Positions 1-8,203 of a stretch of 64,000 nt of DNA are shown here, in pieces. The notes beneath the pieces were generated by a model. It had not been told where the DNA came from, made no database searches, and saw only the letters and a list, made by a program, of their open reading frames with translations. Each line of letters starts with the position of its first letter. Within the stretch, counting starts at the first letter, position 1. The DNA is from Urechidicola vernalis. Lineage in GTDB: Bacteria > Bacteroidota > Bacteroidia > Flavobacteriales > Flavobacteriaceae. The position numbers and the translations under genes were made by a program. The stretch covers positions 310,001 through 374,000 of the forward strand of contig NZ_JAVRHV010000002.1 of assembly GCF_031846385.1 (NCBI RefSeq), in the 5' to 3' direction.

Positions 1-1524
1 TTCAATTCATTTTCTCAAGAAAATTATTTAGGAGAAGGCCCTTTCAATCAATTAATTATTAAGGGTGTAATGCTAATTAATGGAGACGGCTCTCCACCAA
101 GAGGACCCATTGATATTGTAGTTGAAAATAATAAAATTGTAAAGATTCAAGTTATTGGTTATCCCGGAGTTTCAATCAATGAAAATCGGAGACCAAAACT
201 AATTGAAGGTGGAAAAGAACTAGATGCATCTGGCATGTATTTATTACCTGGTTTTATTGACATGCATGGGCATATCGGTGGTAATGCACAGGGTGCAGAC
301 CCTGAATATGTATTTAAGTTATGGATGGCTCATGGCATTACAACAGTAAGACAACCTAGTGGAAAAAGCGCAAAGGAACTTTTAGAATTAAAAAATAAAA
401 GCAATGCAAATGAGATCGTTGCGCCTAGAATATTCGGATATACAGGCTTTGGAAGCGGAGCTGAAAACGGGATTAACACCACGGAAGAAGCAAGAGCATG
501 GGTCAGAGAAAACGCAGAAAAAGGAGCAGACGGTATAAAGTTTTTTGGAGCAGAACCAGAAATTATGACCGCAGCACTGGATGAAAATAAAAAATTAGGC
601 CTTGGGTCTGCATGCCATCATGCCCAATTAAGTGTTGCACGATGGAATGTTTTACATTCGGCTAGAGCAGGCTTAACATCTATGGAACATTGGTATGGTC
701 TGCCAGAGGCACTATTCGAAGATAGAACAATTCAGAATTACCCTTTAGATTATAATTATCAAAATGAACAGCATCGATTCGAAGAAGCTGGAAAACTATG
801 GGCACAAGCGGCAAAACCATATTCGGAGCATTGGAATAATGTTATGAATGAATTAATAGATTTAGACTTTACATTAGATCCAACTTTTAATATTTACGAA
901 GCCAGCAGAGATTTACATAAAGCAAGACGTGCAGAATGGCATGAAGATTATACACTACCTTCATTATGGAAATTCTACGAACCTAGTAAAATATCTCATG
1001 GCTCTTATTGGCACGACTGGGGAACCGAACAAGAAGTCGCTTGGAAGAAGAATTATCAACTTTGGATGACTTTTATAAATGAATATAAAAATAGAGGAGG
1101 ACGCGTTACGGCCGGTTCGGATTCAGGATTTATATATCAACTTTATGGTTTTGCCTACATTCGAGAATTAGAACTATTAAGAGAGGCAGGCTTTCACCCT
1201 TTAGAAGTTATTAGAGCAGCTACATTAAATGGTGCAGAGGCCTTAAAGTGGGACGATAAAATTGGCTCCATTCAAGTTGGGAAATTAGCCGATTTCGTTA
1301 TTGTAGACGAAAATCCTCTAAAAAATTTAAAAGTATTATATGGAACCGGTGCTGTTAAATTAACAGAAGATAACGAAGTTATTAGAGCCGGCGGAGTTAA
1401 GTTTACGGTAAAAGACGGAATTATATATGATGCAAAAAGATTACTCTCTGATGTTAAAAAAATGGTAGATAGTGAAAAGGAAAAGCTAGACTGGGATCTT
1501 AAACAACCAGGAGTAAAGAAATAA
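1..1524 (+). CDS. Secreted amidohydrolase, 5' end outside the window
   Basis: Metal-dependent amidohydrolase of the imidazolonepropionase/prolidase-like branch. The reading frame is open from base 1. Residues before the first in-window ATG (position 70) read FNSFSQENYLGEGPFNQL, which resembles the end of a signal peptide followed by mature protein, so the true start lies upstream. The metal-binding IDMHGHIGG motif follows the opening beta-sandwich strand. A late GSDSG supplies the usual Asp, and the C-terminal GSIQVGKLADFVIVDENP is the family's closing motif. The C-terminal half resembles the amidohydrolase domain of the TolB fusion at 34191-37475. It is convergent with the porin gene 8 bases away, with no room for a separate terminator. 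The substrate is unknown; a dipeptidase or other cyclic-amide hydrolase is possible. Confidence 0.85.
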   Translation, partial: FNSFSQENYLGEGPFNQLIIKGVMLINGDGSPPRGPIDIVVENNKIVKIQVIGYPGVSINENRRPKLIEGGKELDASGMYLLPGFIDMHGHIGGNAQGADPEYVFKLWMAHGITTVRQPSGKSAKELLELKNKSNANEIVAPRIFGYTGFGSGAENGINTTEEARAWVRENAEKGADGIKFFGAEPEIMTAALDENKKLGLGSACHHAQLSVARWNVLHSARAGLTSMEHWYGLPEALFEDRTIQNYPLDYNYQNEQHRFEEAGKLWAQAAKPYSEHWNNVMNELIDLDFTLDPTFNIYEASRDLHKARRAEWHEDYTLPSLWKFYEPSKISHGSYWHDWGTEQEVAWKKNYQLWMTFINEYKNRGGRVTAGSDSGFIYQLYGFAYIRELELLREAGFHPLEVIRAATLNGAEALKWDDKIGSIQVGKLADFVIVDENPLKNLKVLYGTGAVKLTEDNEVIRAGGVKFTVKDGIIYDAKRLLSDVKKMVDSEKEKLDWDLKQPGVKK

Positions 1525-1532
1525 GTCTAATC

Positions 1533-2987
1533 CTAATTCCATACCCACCATTCTGCTTTAACACCAAAATAATAACCCCATTGTTTTTCTCCTGCAAATT
1601 GCAAATATGGAGAATACAATGACTCTTTGGCGTAATCATTATAATATGCGGCAGACGCCACAAAACGCAAATGAGGTCTTGCCCAAACATCACGTTCTCC
1701 TGTAGGAACCAATACTGGCGCAATACTAAATTTTGTCATGCTAGCCACTGGATTATCTCCATCGGTGCGTTGAGAATAATGTAATTCTGTTAGCAAATGA
1801 AAATAATCAGATATAAAATGTTCATTTCGAATTCCAACGGTTAAATCAAACTTTTTATTATATACCTCTCTACCAAAATAGGTTTTCGCCAATCCGTTAG
1901 TTGCTGCTCCTCCTTTACTAGCTGTTATAATTCCATAAGCGTTTAACGCATATTTATCCGAAAAGTTAAACACAGCATGATCTACCAATGCCCAAGAATA
2001 GGCTCCGTTAAAATTTAGTTTATCTAAATCAGGTGCACCAAAGGTTGCCCAGGTTTTAGAAACACCTCCATCACCTCCATTGGCAATTCCAGACCCATAT
2101 CTAATGGTAAAATCATTAAACGACCCAGGATTTAGATTTTTTAAATTTGAAGTCAATCGTGCTCCAAAAACAAAACCATCATCCGAAGGAAAATTTGTAA
2201 TAATGTCTGGGTTTTCTGGTAATTGCACAGGATCGTCTACTTCGTCATAACCCGCATCAGCCATTCTATGATATTCGCCCAACAGAGTAATTTTATGATC
2301 TTCATTTAAATCAAAATCCTGCTCTACTAGCATAACAGTTCGCTGTCTTAATTCTGCACTTGGCGTACCTGTTTTAATATTTAAATAAAAGTATGGCGGG
2401 ACCGTTGAAGTAGTATCAGTTGATGAAACGAAGATTGTGGCAAATCGAGTTTTCTTATACTCTACTCCAAAACCCTGTCCACCATGGTCATTAAAATAAA
2501 AGTGATCTGCAATATGCACATCTGGTCCGCGATACAATCGAGAACCTACCCAAATACTCAACTCTTTTCCTTTTATATTCCTAGCTTCCACAAAAATTTC
2601 AGGAACCGACAATGTCAAACCTCCCAAACTTGTTGTTGAACTGTTTCCAAACAAGGATAAACTATTAGAATACATAGCAAAACGAACTTGCGCATGGATA
2701 TTAGTTTCATCACCATCCTTAGGACTCCAATGAAATGCTGGCGCTAATTCTAAATAATCTTGCTCTTCCAATCTACCACCAATACTTCCCATATTGTTCA
2801 GGTTTAATCGGCGACCAATAGAACCTCCATTTTCAAAAGACCAATCTACCCCAACACGACCATAAGACCCTAATGAAACGTTTTTATTAGATACATTTTG
2901 ATAAGATATTTGACTTGTGGAATTTTCAAATGAAAAAAGAAAAAAGAATAACAAAACAAAGAAATAAATGTGTGAAAATTTCTTCAT
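1533..2987 (-). CDS. Carbohydrate porin, maltoporin-like outer-membrane beta-barrel
   Basis: A 484-residue outer-membrane protein with an N-terminal signal peptide (hydrophobic residues 5-22). The body has many alternating beta-strands and ends in an aromatic residue pair (WVWN), as in outer-membrane barrels. The stretch WVGSRLYRGPDVHIADHFY and the following NDHGGQGFGVEY are typical of the LamB/carbohydrate porin family. The family allows diffusion of sugars across the outer membrane; the sugar here cannot be told from sequence. It lies alone on its strand between a convergent amidohydrolase and the aldehyde dehydrogenase gene, 61 bases from the latter, and no sugar transporter or regulator is adjacent. 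Confidence 0.8.
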   Translation of the reverse strand: MKKFSHIYFFVLLFFFLFSFENSTSQISYQNVSNKNVSLGSYGRVGVDWSFENGGSIGRRLNLNNMGSIGGRLEEQDYLELAPAFHWSPKDGDETNIHAQVRFAMYSNSLSLFGNSSTTSLGGLTLSVPEIFVEARNIKGKELSIWVGSRLYRGPDVHIADHFYFNDHGGQGFGVEYKKTRFATIFVSSTDTTSTVPPYFYLNIKTGTPSAELRQRTVMLVEQDFDLNEDHKITLLGEYHRMADAGYDEVDDPVQLPENPDIITNFPSDDGFVFGARLTSNLKNLNPGSFNDFTIRYGSGIANGGDGGVSKTWATFGAPDLDKLNFNGAYSWALVDHAVFNFSDKYALNAYGIITASKGGAATNGLAKTYFGREVYNKKFDLTVGIRNEHFISDYFHLLTELHYSQRTDGDNPVASMTKFSIAPVLVPTGERDVWARPHLRFVASAAYYNDYAKESLYSPYLQFAGEKQWGYYFGVKAEWWVWN

Positions 2988-3048
2988 AGCACAGTTTTTT
3001 ACGGTTAGTTAATAATCATAAAGTTACAAAAAACTTGAATGATTTTGA

Positions 3049-4644
3049 CTAATTCATAAAATTAGACTGCTTAGACACCTTCAAATCTTTAAGGATATTG
3101 TTGTTTTCTTGCGATTCCTTTAATGCAACCATTGTACGAACTGAGAAGGATTTTAATGCATCTGTAACACTTAAAGTGCTTACAGCAGAATCTTTACGAC
3201 CTACAAACGGAAATACGTCTGGCCCTCGCTGGCATTTTGAGTTGATGTTTACCCTACTTACTTGATTTACCAATACATCAATTAAAGGTGCTAACGATGT
3301 TGCATTACTCGAAAACAAACTAACTTGCTGCCCGTAATTTGATTCTGAAATGTATTGTAAAGGCTCTTGAACATCCTTAAAAGGAACAATCGGAACTATG
3401 GGCCCAAACTGTTCTTCATGAAATACACGCATCGATTCATTTACCGGATACAACACCTTTGGACTAACTAAATTCTCAGAATCTGACTGTCCCTCGCTAT
3501 TCAGCACCTCTGCCCCTTTTGAAAGCGCATCAGATACCAATTCCCTTAAATAATTTGGCTTATGCGGTTCCGGTAACGGAGTAATCCTCACTCCTTCTTC
3601 CCAAGGCATTCCAATTTTTAATGCATTAACCTGCTTTACAAATTCGGCGTTAAATTTAGATACCAAACTCTCGTGTACAAATACAATTTTTAAGGCCGTG
3701 CAACGCTGCCCATTAAAACCTAAAGATCCCAACACACATTCTTTTACACTCAATTCTAAATCAGCATCTGGAAGAATAATTGCAGGGTTTTTTGCCTCCA
3801 AACCTAATACCAATCTCAACCGATTTTGTTTTGGATGCAACCCTTGTAAGGCATTGGCAGATGTACTATTTCCAATCAATGCCAACACATCTACTTTTCC
3901 AGATTTCATAATTGGAGTAGCCAACGTTTCACCATCACCATAAATAAAATTCACGACGCCTTTTGGAAAGTGTTTTTGAAATAATTTCAACAATGGTTCA
4001 AATAACAGCACTCCGAATCGAGCGGGTTTGAAAATAGTTGTATTTCCCGTTAACAACGCTGGAATCAACAAACAAAAAGCCTCATTTAAAGGGAAATTAT
4101 AGGGCGCCATACACAACACAACACCCAAAGGGCTTCGCTTAATTTGAGCCGTTATGCCTCCATGCGTTTCCATGATGCTTTGCTGCGCATCCAACTTTTC
4201 TATTTCTTCAATAGTATCTTTTATGTAATCAATTGTACGGTCAAACTCCATACAAGATTCATCATATGATTTACCAATTTCCCATAGCATCCATTTTACA
4301 ACTTCTTCACGTTGTTGTATCATTTCTTTAGTGAATGCGTGCACTTTTTCTACACGCTGCTCTATGGTCATCAACGGCCATTCTCCACGGCCATTGTCAT
4401 ATGATTTTTCAGCTGCTCCCAACGCTATTAAAGCATCAGATTCTTGCATTTTTGGAATAGACCCCAGAACTCTTGGCATTGAATTCCCTTTTGAATCTTC
4501 TTCATAAATAGCCGCATTTACAGTCGTCATTTCTCCAGTCCATTGCACTAACTCACCATTTAGTAAATACGTGTTTTGATGCAAGTCTTCAACTTGAAAA
4601 TCTTCGGGAACATGAAAGTTTTTGAGGTAATTACTCATAGCCAT
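3049..4644 (-). CDS. NADP-dependent glyceraldehyde-3-phosphate dehydrogenase-like aldehyde dehydrogenase
   Basis: A 531-residue aldehyde dehydrogenase of the GapN-like type found in Bacteroidota. It would oxidise an aldehyde, probably glyceraldehyde 3-phosphate, with NAD(P)+ to the acid, bypassing phosphoglycerate kinase. Catalytic elements are visible: Asn183 in APYNFPL, Glu283 in GLEAKNPAI and the nucleophile Cys315 in GFNGQRCTAL. The N-terminal extension of about 45 residues is longer than in classical ALDHs. The protein has no signal peptide and should be cytoplasmic. The start could also be the second Met (two codons later). A good -7 promoter element lies 12 bases upstream. The exact substrate is not proven. 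Confidence 0.8.
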   Translation of the reverse strand: MAMSNYLKNFHVPEDFQVEDLHQNTYLLNGELVQWTGEMTTVNAAIYEEDSKGNSMPRVLGSIPKMQESDALIALGAAEKSYDNGRGEWPLMTIEQRVEKVHAFTKEMIQQREEVVKWMLWEIGKSYDESCMEFDRTIDYIKDTIEEIEKLDAQQSIMETHGGITAQIKRSPLGVVLCMAPYNFPLNEAFCLLIPALLTGNTTIFKPARFGVLLFEPLLKLFQKHFPKGVVNFIYGDGETLATPIMKSGKVDVLALIGNSTSANALQGLHPKQNRLRLVLGLEAKNPAIILPDADLELSVKECVLGSLGFNGQRCTALKIVFVHESLVSKFNAEFVKQVNALKIGMPWEEGVRITPLPEPHKPNYLRELVSDALSKGAEVLNSEGQSDSENLVSPKVLYPVNESMRVFHEEQFGPIVPIVPFKDVQEPLQYISESNYGQQVSLFSSNATSLAPLIDVLVNQVSRVNINSKCQRGPDVFPFVGRKDSAVSTLSVTDALKSFSVRTMVALKESQENNNILKDLKVSKQSNFMN

Positions 4645-4655
4645 TTGTTAGACTA

Positions 4656-4663
4656 CAAAGGTA
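4656..4663 (-). promoter_or_regulatory. Probable promoter -7 element of the GapN-like gene
   Basis: Read on the minus strand this is TACCTTTG, a full match to the Bacteroidota -7 consensus TAnnTTTG. A TTG lies 23 bases further upstream, at the upper end of the spacing reported for Flavobacterium. The start codon follows 11 bases after the element, giving a very short leader. Confidence 0.45.
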
Positions 4664-4697
4664 GTATTTTGTCCTATTTAAGAAAACAATAGCCCTT

Positions 4698-4742
4698 AAT
4701 TGTTCTCGATACATTTGCTTTCAGCAAACACTCGAACGGACA
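4698..4742 (+). repeat. REP-like hairpin repeat, copy A
   Basis: A unit with constant arms and a variable stem. It starts AATTGTTCTCGATACAT, continues with a six-base stem (TTTGCT, loop TTC, AGCAAA) and ends CACTCGAACGGACA. The same arms recur at 15673-15716 (opposite strand) and, more diverged, at 15719-15762, with different stem sequences. The design of conserved flanks and compensated stem changes suggests a dispersed hairpin element. It lies in the gap between the GapN-like gene and ilvA. Confidence 0.65.
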
Positions 4743-4872
4743 TTTCATCGAAAAGTTTCTAAGCTAAAAATTAAGCAGCCCTATTCCCGACAACTATCTG
4801 AACCTACGTTGAGGACATAATTCTTACTTCCCTTTAGAGAGTATTAAGGTAGGCATTATACTCCTTGAATAG

Positions 4873-4892
4873 ATTCCCGCCTTCGCGGGAAT
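4873..4892. repeat. Short GC-rich hairpin repeat downstream of ilvA
   Basis: An 8-bp perfect stem (ATTCCCGC, loop CTTC, GCGGGAAT) followed by GACA, GC-rich against a very AT-rich background. This is the common dispersed hairpin of the form attcccgc-ttcg-gcgggaatgaca seen in many bacterial genomes. It is 9 bases past the ilvA stop codon, so it may also stabilise or terminate the end of the ilv transcript, although it lacks a T-tract on the minus strand. The rest of 4645-4900 shows no gene. Confidence 0.6.
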
Positions 4893-4900
4893 GACAATTG

Positions 4901-6160
4901 TTAAGTAATGAATTCAAACAGACGTTCATCATCATTAAGGTACTTTCCTAAAAAACCAAGCGTTTCCATTCTTGATAGCAATGGATCAAAATCTAATTTG
5001 TTTTTCAATTCAATTCCGACTAATGCGGTAGAAGTTGAACGTTGATTCTTTTTAGTATATTCAAAATGTACGATATCATCGTTCGCGCCCAATACATCTA
5101 CTACAAATTCTTTCAAAGCACCAGGGCGTTGCGGAAATTTAACTAAGAAATAATGTTTCAAACCTTGATATAATAAGGCACGTTCTTTCATCTCTTCCAT
5201 TCGAGTAATATCGTTATTACCGCCACTCACAACACAAACAACGTTCTTACCTTTTATTTTATCTTGTAACAAATGAAGCGCAGCAATACTCAAGGCTCCA
5301 GCAGGCTCCACTACTAACGCATTTTCATTGTACACTTTTAAAATGGTAGCGCAAATCAAGCCCTCATCAATAGTTAAAACATCCTCTAATACTTCTTTAC
5401 AATACTCAAAATTTTGATCCCCTAATTTCTTAACAGCAGCGCCATCTACAAATTTCTCGATATGTTCTAATTCTGTGTTTTCTCCATTCTCTAAAGAAAC
5501 TTTTAAAGAAGGAGCTCCGGTTGGTTCAACACCTATAATCTTAGTATTTGGGCTTAATTGCTTAAATACACTACCAACACCTGATGCCAAGCCACCACCA
5601 CCAACAGGTAATATTAAATAATCAATTTCGGCTTCAGAGTTTTGCAAAATTTCTAACCCAACGGTCCCCTGTCCTGCAATCACATCAATATCATCAAAAG
5701 GATGAACGAAACTGGTATTTTGAGAATCGCAATACTTCTTTGAAGCATGGAAACTTTCATCAAACGTATCACCAATCAATTCAATTCTCACAAAATCGCC
5801 ACCAAACATTCGAACTTGCTGAATCTTTTGCATTGGCGTTGTAACTGGCATAAATATAACACCATGAACTTCCAATACTTTACAGGCGAATGCTACACCT
5901 TGAGCATGATTCCCAGCACTAGCACAAACAATTCCTTTTTTCAGTTCTTCTTTAGAAAGGCTGCTAATTTTATTATAAGCTCCCCTTAATTTATAAGAAC
6001 GAACTACTTGTAGGTCTTCACGCTTTAATAAAATATTTGCATCGTGCAACTCAGAAAGAGATTGTACAAATTGCAAAGGTGTTGTTTTCACAACACCTTT
6101 GATATTCGTATTCGCATTTCGAATGCGATCTAATGACACTAAATTATGATTCTTGGTCAT
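4901..6160 (-). CDS. ilvA: Threonine dehydratase (threonine ammonia-lyase)
   Basis: PLP enzyme that converts L-threonine to 2-oxobutanoate and ammonia, the first committed step to isoleucine. The 419 residues comprise a fold-type II catalytic domain (about 1-320) and a C-terminal ACT-like regulatory domain (about 330-419). The PLP lysine sits in REDLQVVRSYKLRGA, and the glycine-rich phosphate-binding loop is PVGGGGLASG. The single regulatory domain makes it the shorter form compared with the E. coli enzyme, and feedback by isoleucine is likely but not shown. It is the last gene of the ilvDBNCA operon, 13 bases after ilvC. Confidence 0.95.
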   Translation of the reverse strand: MTKNHNLVSLDRIRNANTNIKGVVKTTPLQFVQSLSELHDANILLKREDLQVVRSYKLRGAYNKISSLSKEELKKGIVCASAGNHAQGVAFACKVLEVHGVIFMPVTTPMQKIQQVRMFGGDFVRIELIGDTFDESFHASKKYCDSQNTSFVHPFDDIDVIAGQGTVGLEILQNSEAEIDYLILPVGGGGLASGVGSVFKQLSPNTKIIGVEPTGAPSLKVSLENGENTELEHIEKFVDGAAVKKLGDQNFEYCKEVLEDVLTIDEGLICATILKVYNENALVVEPAGALSIAALHLLQDKIKGKNVVCVVSGGNNDITRMEEMKERALLYQGLKHYFLVKFPQRPGALKEFVVDVLGANDDIVHFEYTKKNQRSTSTALVGIELKNKLDFDPLLSRMETLGFLGKYLNDDERLFEFIT

Positions 6161-6173
6161 AGTTTTTTTTCAT

Positions 6174-7652
6174 TTATGAAACGATTTTCTTCATATCTGT
6201 CATAGACAAACGTAATTCATACCCAACATCCTCTACTCCATGAGATTCAATTGCTTCGTTCACATCAATCAACGTTTTGTTATCAACACCATTTCCTTGT
6301 CCAACACCAAATGCAGTACCTATAATATCAGTATCTACAGTCTTCATAAAGTCTTCTAATAAAGGCTTACAAGCATGATCAAATAAATAACATCCGTACT
6401 CAGCAGTATCTGAAATAACTCTGTTCATTTCGAACAATTTCTTACGTGCAATTGTGTTTGCAATAAGCGGTGTTTCGTGTAATGATTCGTAGTAAGCAGA
6501 TTCTGCGATAATACCAGCATCGGTCATTGCTTCAAAAGCTAATTCTACACCAGATTTTACCATTGCAACCATTAATACTCCATGATCGAAATATTCTTGT
6601 TCAGAAATCTCAACATCAGCAGCTGGTGTTTTTTCAAAATTCGTTTCACCTGTCGCTGCTCTCCAAGTCAATAAGTTTTTATCATCGTTAGCCCAGTCTT
6701 CCATCATCGTTTTAGAGAAATGACCGCTCATGATATCATCCATATGTTTTTGGAATAAAGGACGCATGATATCTTTTAATTCTTCAGACAATTCAAAGGC
6801 TTTAATTTTAGCTGGATTAGATAAACGATCCATCATGTTTGTAATTCCACCATACTTCATTGCTTCAGTGATTGTTTCCCAACCATACTGAATCAATTTT
6901 GAAGCATATCCAGCATCGATTCCTTTTTCAACCATTTTGTCGAAACATAAAATAGAACCTGTTTGTAATAATCCACAAAGAATTGTTTGCTCACCCATTA
7001 AATCAGATTTTACCTCAGCAACGAAAGATGAGTGTAAAACTCCTGCTCTATGACCACCTGTACCAGCAGCATATGCTTTTGCTTGATCAAACCCTTTTCC
7101 TTCTGGATCATTTTCTGGATGCACAGCAATTAATGTTGGCACTCCAAATCCTCTTTTATACTCTTCTCTAACTTCAGAACCAGGACATTTAGGTGCAATC
7201 ATTACTACCGTTAAATCTTTACGAACTTGCATTCCTTCTTCAACGATATTAAATCCGTGAGAATATGACAATGTCGCTCCTTCTTTCATCAATGGCATCA
7301 CTGCAGAAACCACAGCAGTATGTTGCTTGTCTGGAGTTAAGTTAGAAACGAAATCTGCAGATGGAATTAACTCTTCGTACGTACCGACAGTAAACCCATT
7401 TTCAGAAGCATTCAAAAACGATTGACGCTTATCTTTAATCGCTCCTTCTCGCAATGCATAAGAAACATCCAATCCAGAATCACGTAAATTCAATCCTTGA
7501 TTCAATCCTTGTGCTCCACACCCTACAATTACTATTTTTTTCCCTTCTAAAGCCTTAACGCCTTCCGAAAATTCAGAAGTGTCCATAAACTCACATACAC
7601 CCAATTGTGCCAATTGCTCTCTTAAAGAAAGGGTGTTAAAATAATTTGCCAT
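6174..7652 (-). CDS. ilvC: Ketol-acid reductoisomerase (NADP+), class II
   Basis: Converts acetolactate and acetohydroxybutyrate to the dihydroxy acids of valine and isoleucine synthesis, using Mg2+ and NADPH. At 492 residues it is the long class II form, like E. coli IlvC, with an N-terminal Rossmann domain (GCGAQGLNQGLNLRDSG, about residues 45-62) and a duplicated helical C-terminal domain. Conserved features include the LSYSHGFNIVEEG and APKCPGSEVREEY segments. It lies 30 bases after ilvN and 13 before ilvA in the operon. Confidence 0.97.
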   Translation of the reverse strand: MANYFNTLSLREQLAQLGVCEFMDTSEFSEGVKALEGKKIVIVGCGAQGLNQGLNLRDSGLDVSYALREGAIKDKRQSFLNASENGFTVGTYEELIPSADFVSNLTPDKQHTAVVSAVMPLMKEGATLSYSHGFNIVEEGMQVRKDLTVVMIAPKCPGSEVREEYKRGFGVPTLIAVHPENDPEGKGFDQAKAYAAGTGGHRAGVLHSSFVAEVKSDLMGEQTILCGLLQTGSILCFDKMVEKGIDAGYASKLIQYGWETITEAMKYGGITNMMDRLSNPAKIKAFELSEELKDIMRPLFQKHMDDIMSGHFSKTMMEDWANDDKNLLTWRAATGETNFEKTPAADVEISEQEYFDHGVLMVAMVKSGVELAFEAMTDAGIIAESAYYESLHETPLIANTIARKKLFEMNRVISDTAEYGCYLFDHACKPLLEDFMKTVDTDIIGTAFGVGQGNGVDNKTLIDVNEAIESHGVEDVGYELRLSMTDMKKIVS

Positions 7653-7682
7653 TTTTTATCTAATTTAAATTCTATTTTTTAT

Positions 7683-8198
7683 TTAATATTTTAATAATTC
7701 TGAGATATTCATTGCTTCTTTTGAAACAGATATTCTTCCGGAACGCACGAATTGCATAATCCCAAAAGGTTTTAATTTATCATATAACCCTTGAATTTCT
7801 GACCTCCTACCCGATTTAGACAATACAAAAAAGTCCCGCGCCACGGTTACAATTTCTGCGTTGCTTTCCTTTATAATATTCTGAATCTGACGTTCATCAA
7901 AAAGTAAGTCCGATGCAATTTTAAACAAGGCAGACTCACGATAAATAGTTTCATCATTGGTATGAAAATATGCTTTAATCACCTCTACTTGTTTTTCAAT
8001 CTGCCCTACAATTTTCTTTACGTTTTCTTCAGTAGATCTAATTACAATTATAAATCGAGACACATCTTCGATTTCAGATTCTGAAACCGTTAAACTTTCA
8101 ATATTGATGTGACGTTTTAAAAATATTCCTGAAATACGGTTTAACAACCCTAAATGATTTTCAGAATACACGGATATGGTAAATTTTCTTTGTTCCAT
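7683..8198 (-). CDS. ilvN: Acetolactate synthase small (regulatory) subunit
   Basis: Regulatory subunit of acetohydroxyacid synthase; it binds valine through its N-terminal ACT domain and activates the catalytic subunit. The ACT signature ISVYSENHLGLLNRISGIFLKR is at residues 8-29, and the IESLTVSESEIEDVSRFIIVI strand-helix-strand follows. A C-terminal ALS_ss domain fills the remainder of the 171 residues. It starts 5 bases after the ilvB stop, which fits translational coupling and fixed stoichiometry of the two subunits. Confidence 0.95.
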   Translation of the reverse strand: MEQRKFTISVYSENHLGLLNRISGIFLKRHINIESLTVSESEIEDVSRFIIVIRSTEENVKKIVGQIEKQVEVIKAYFHTNDETIYRESALFKIASDLLFDERQIQNIIKESNAEIVTVARDFFVLSKSGRRSEIQGLYDKLKPFGIMQFVRSGRISVSKEAMNISELLKY

Positions 8199-8203
8199 AA
8201 TTA

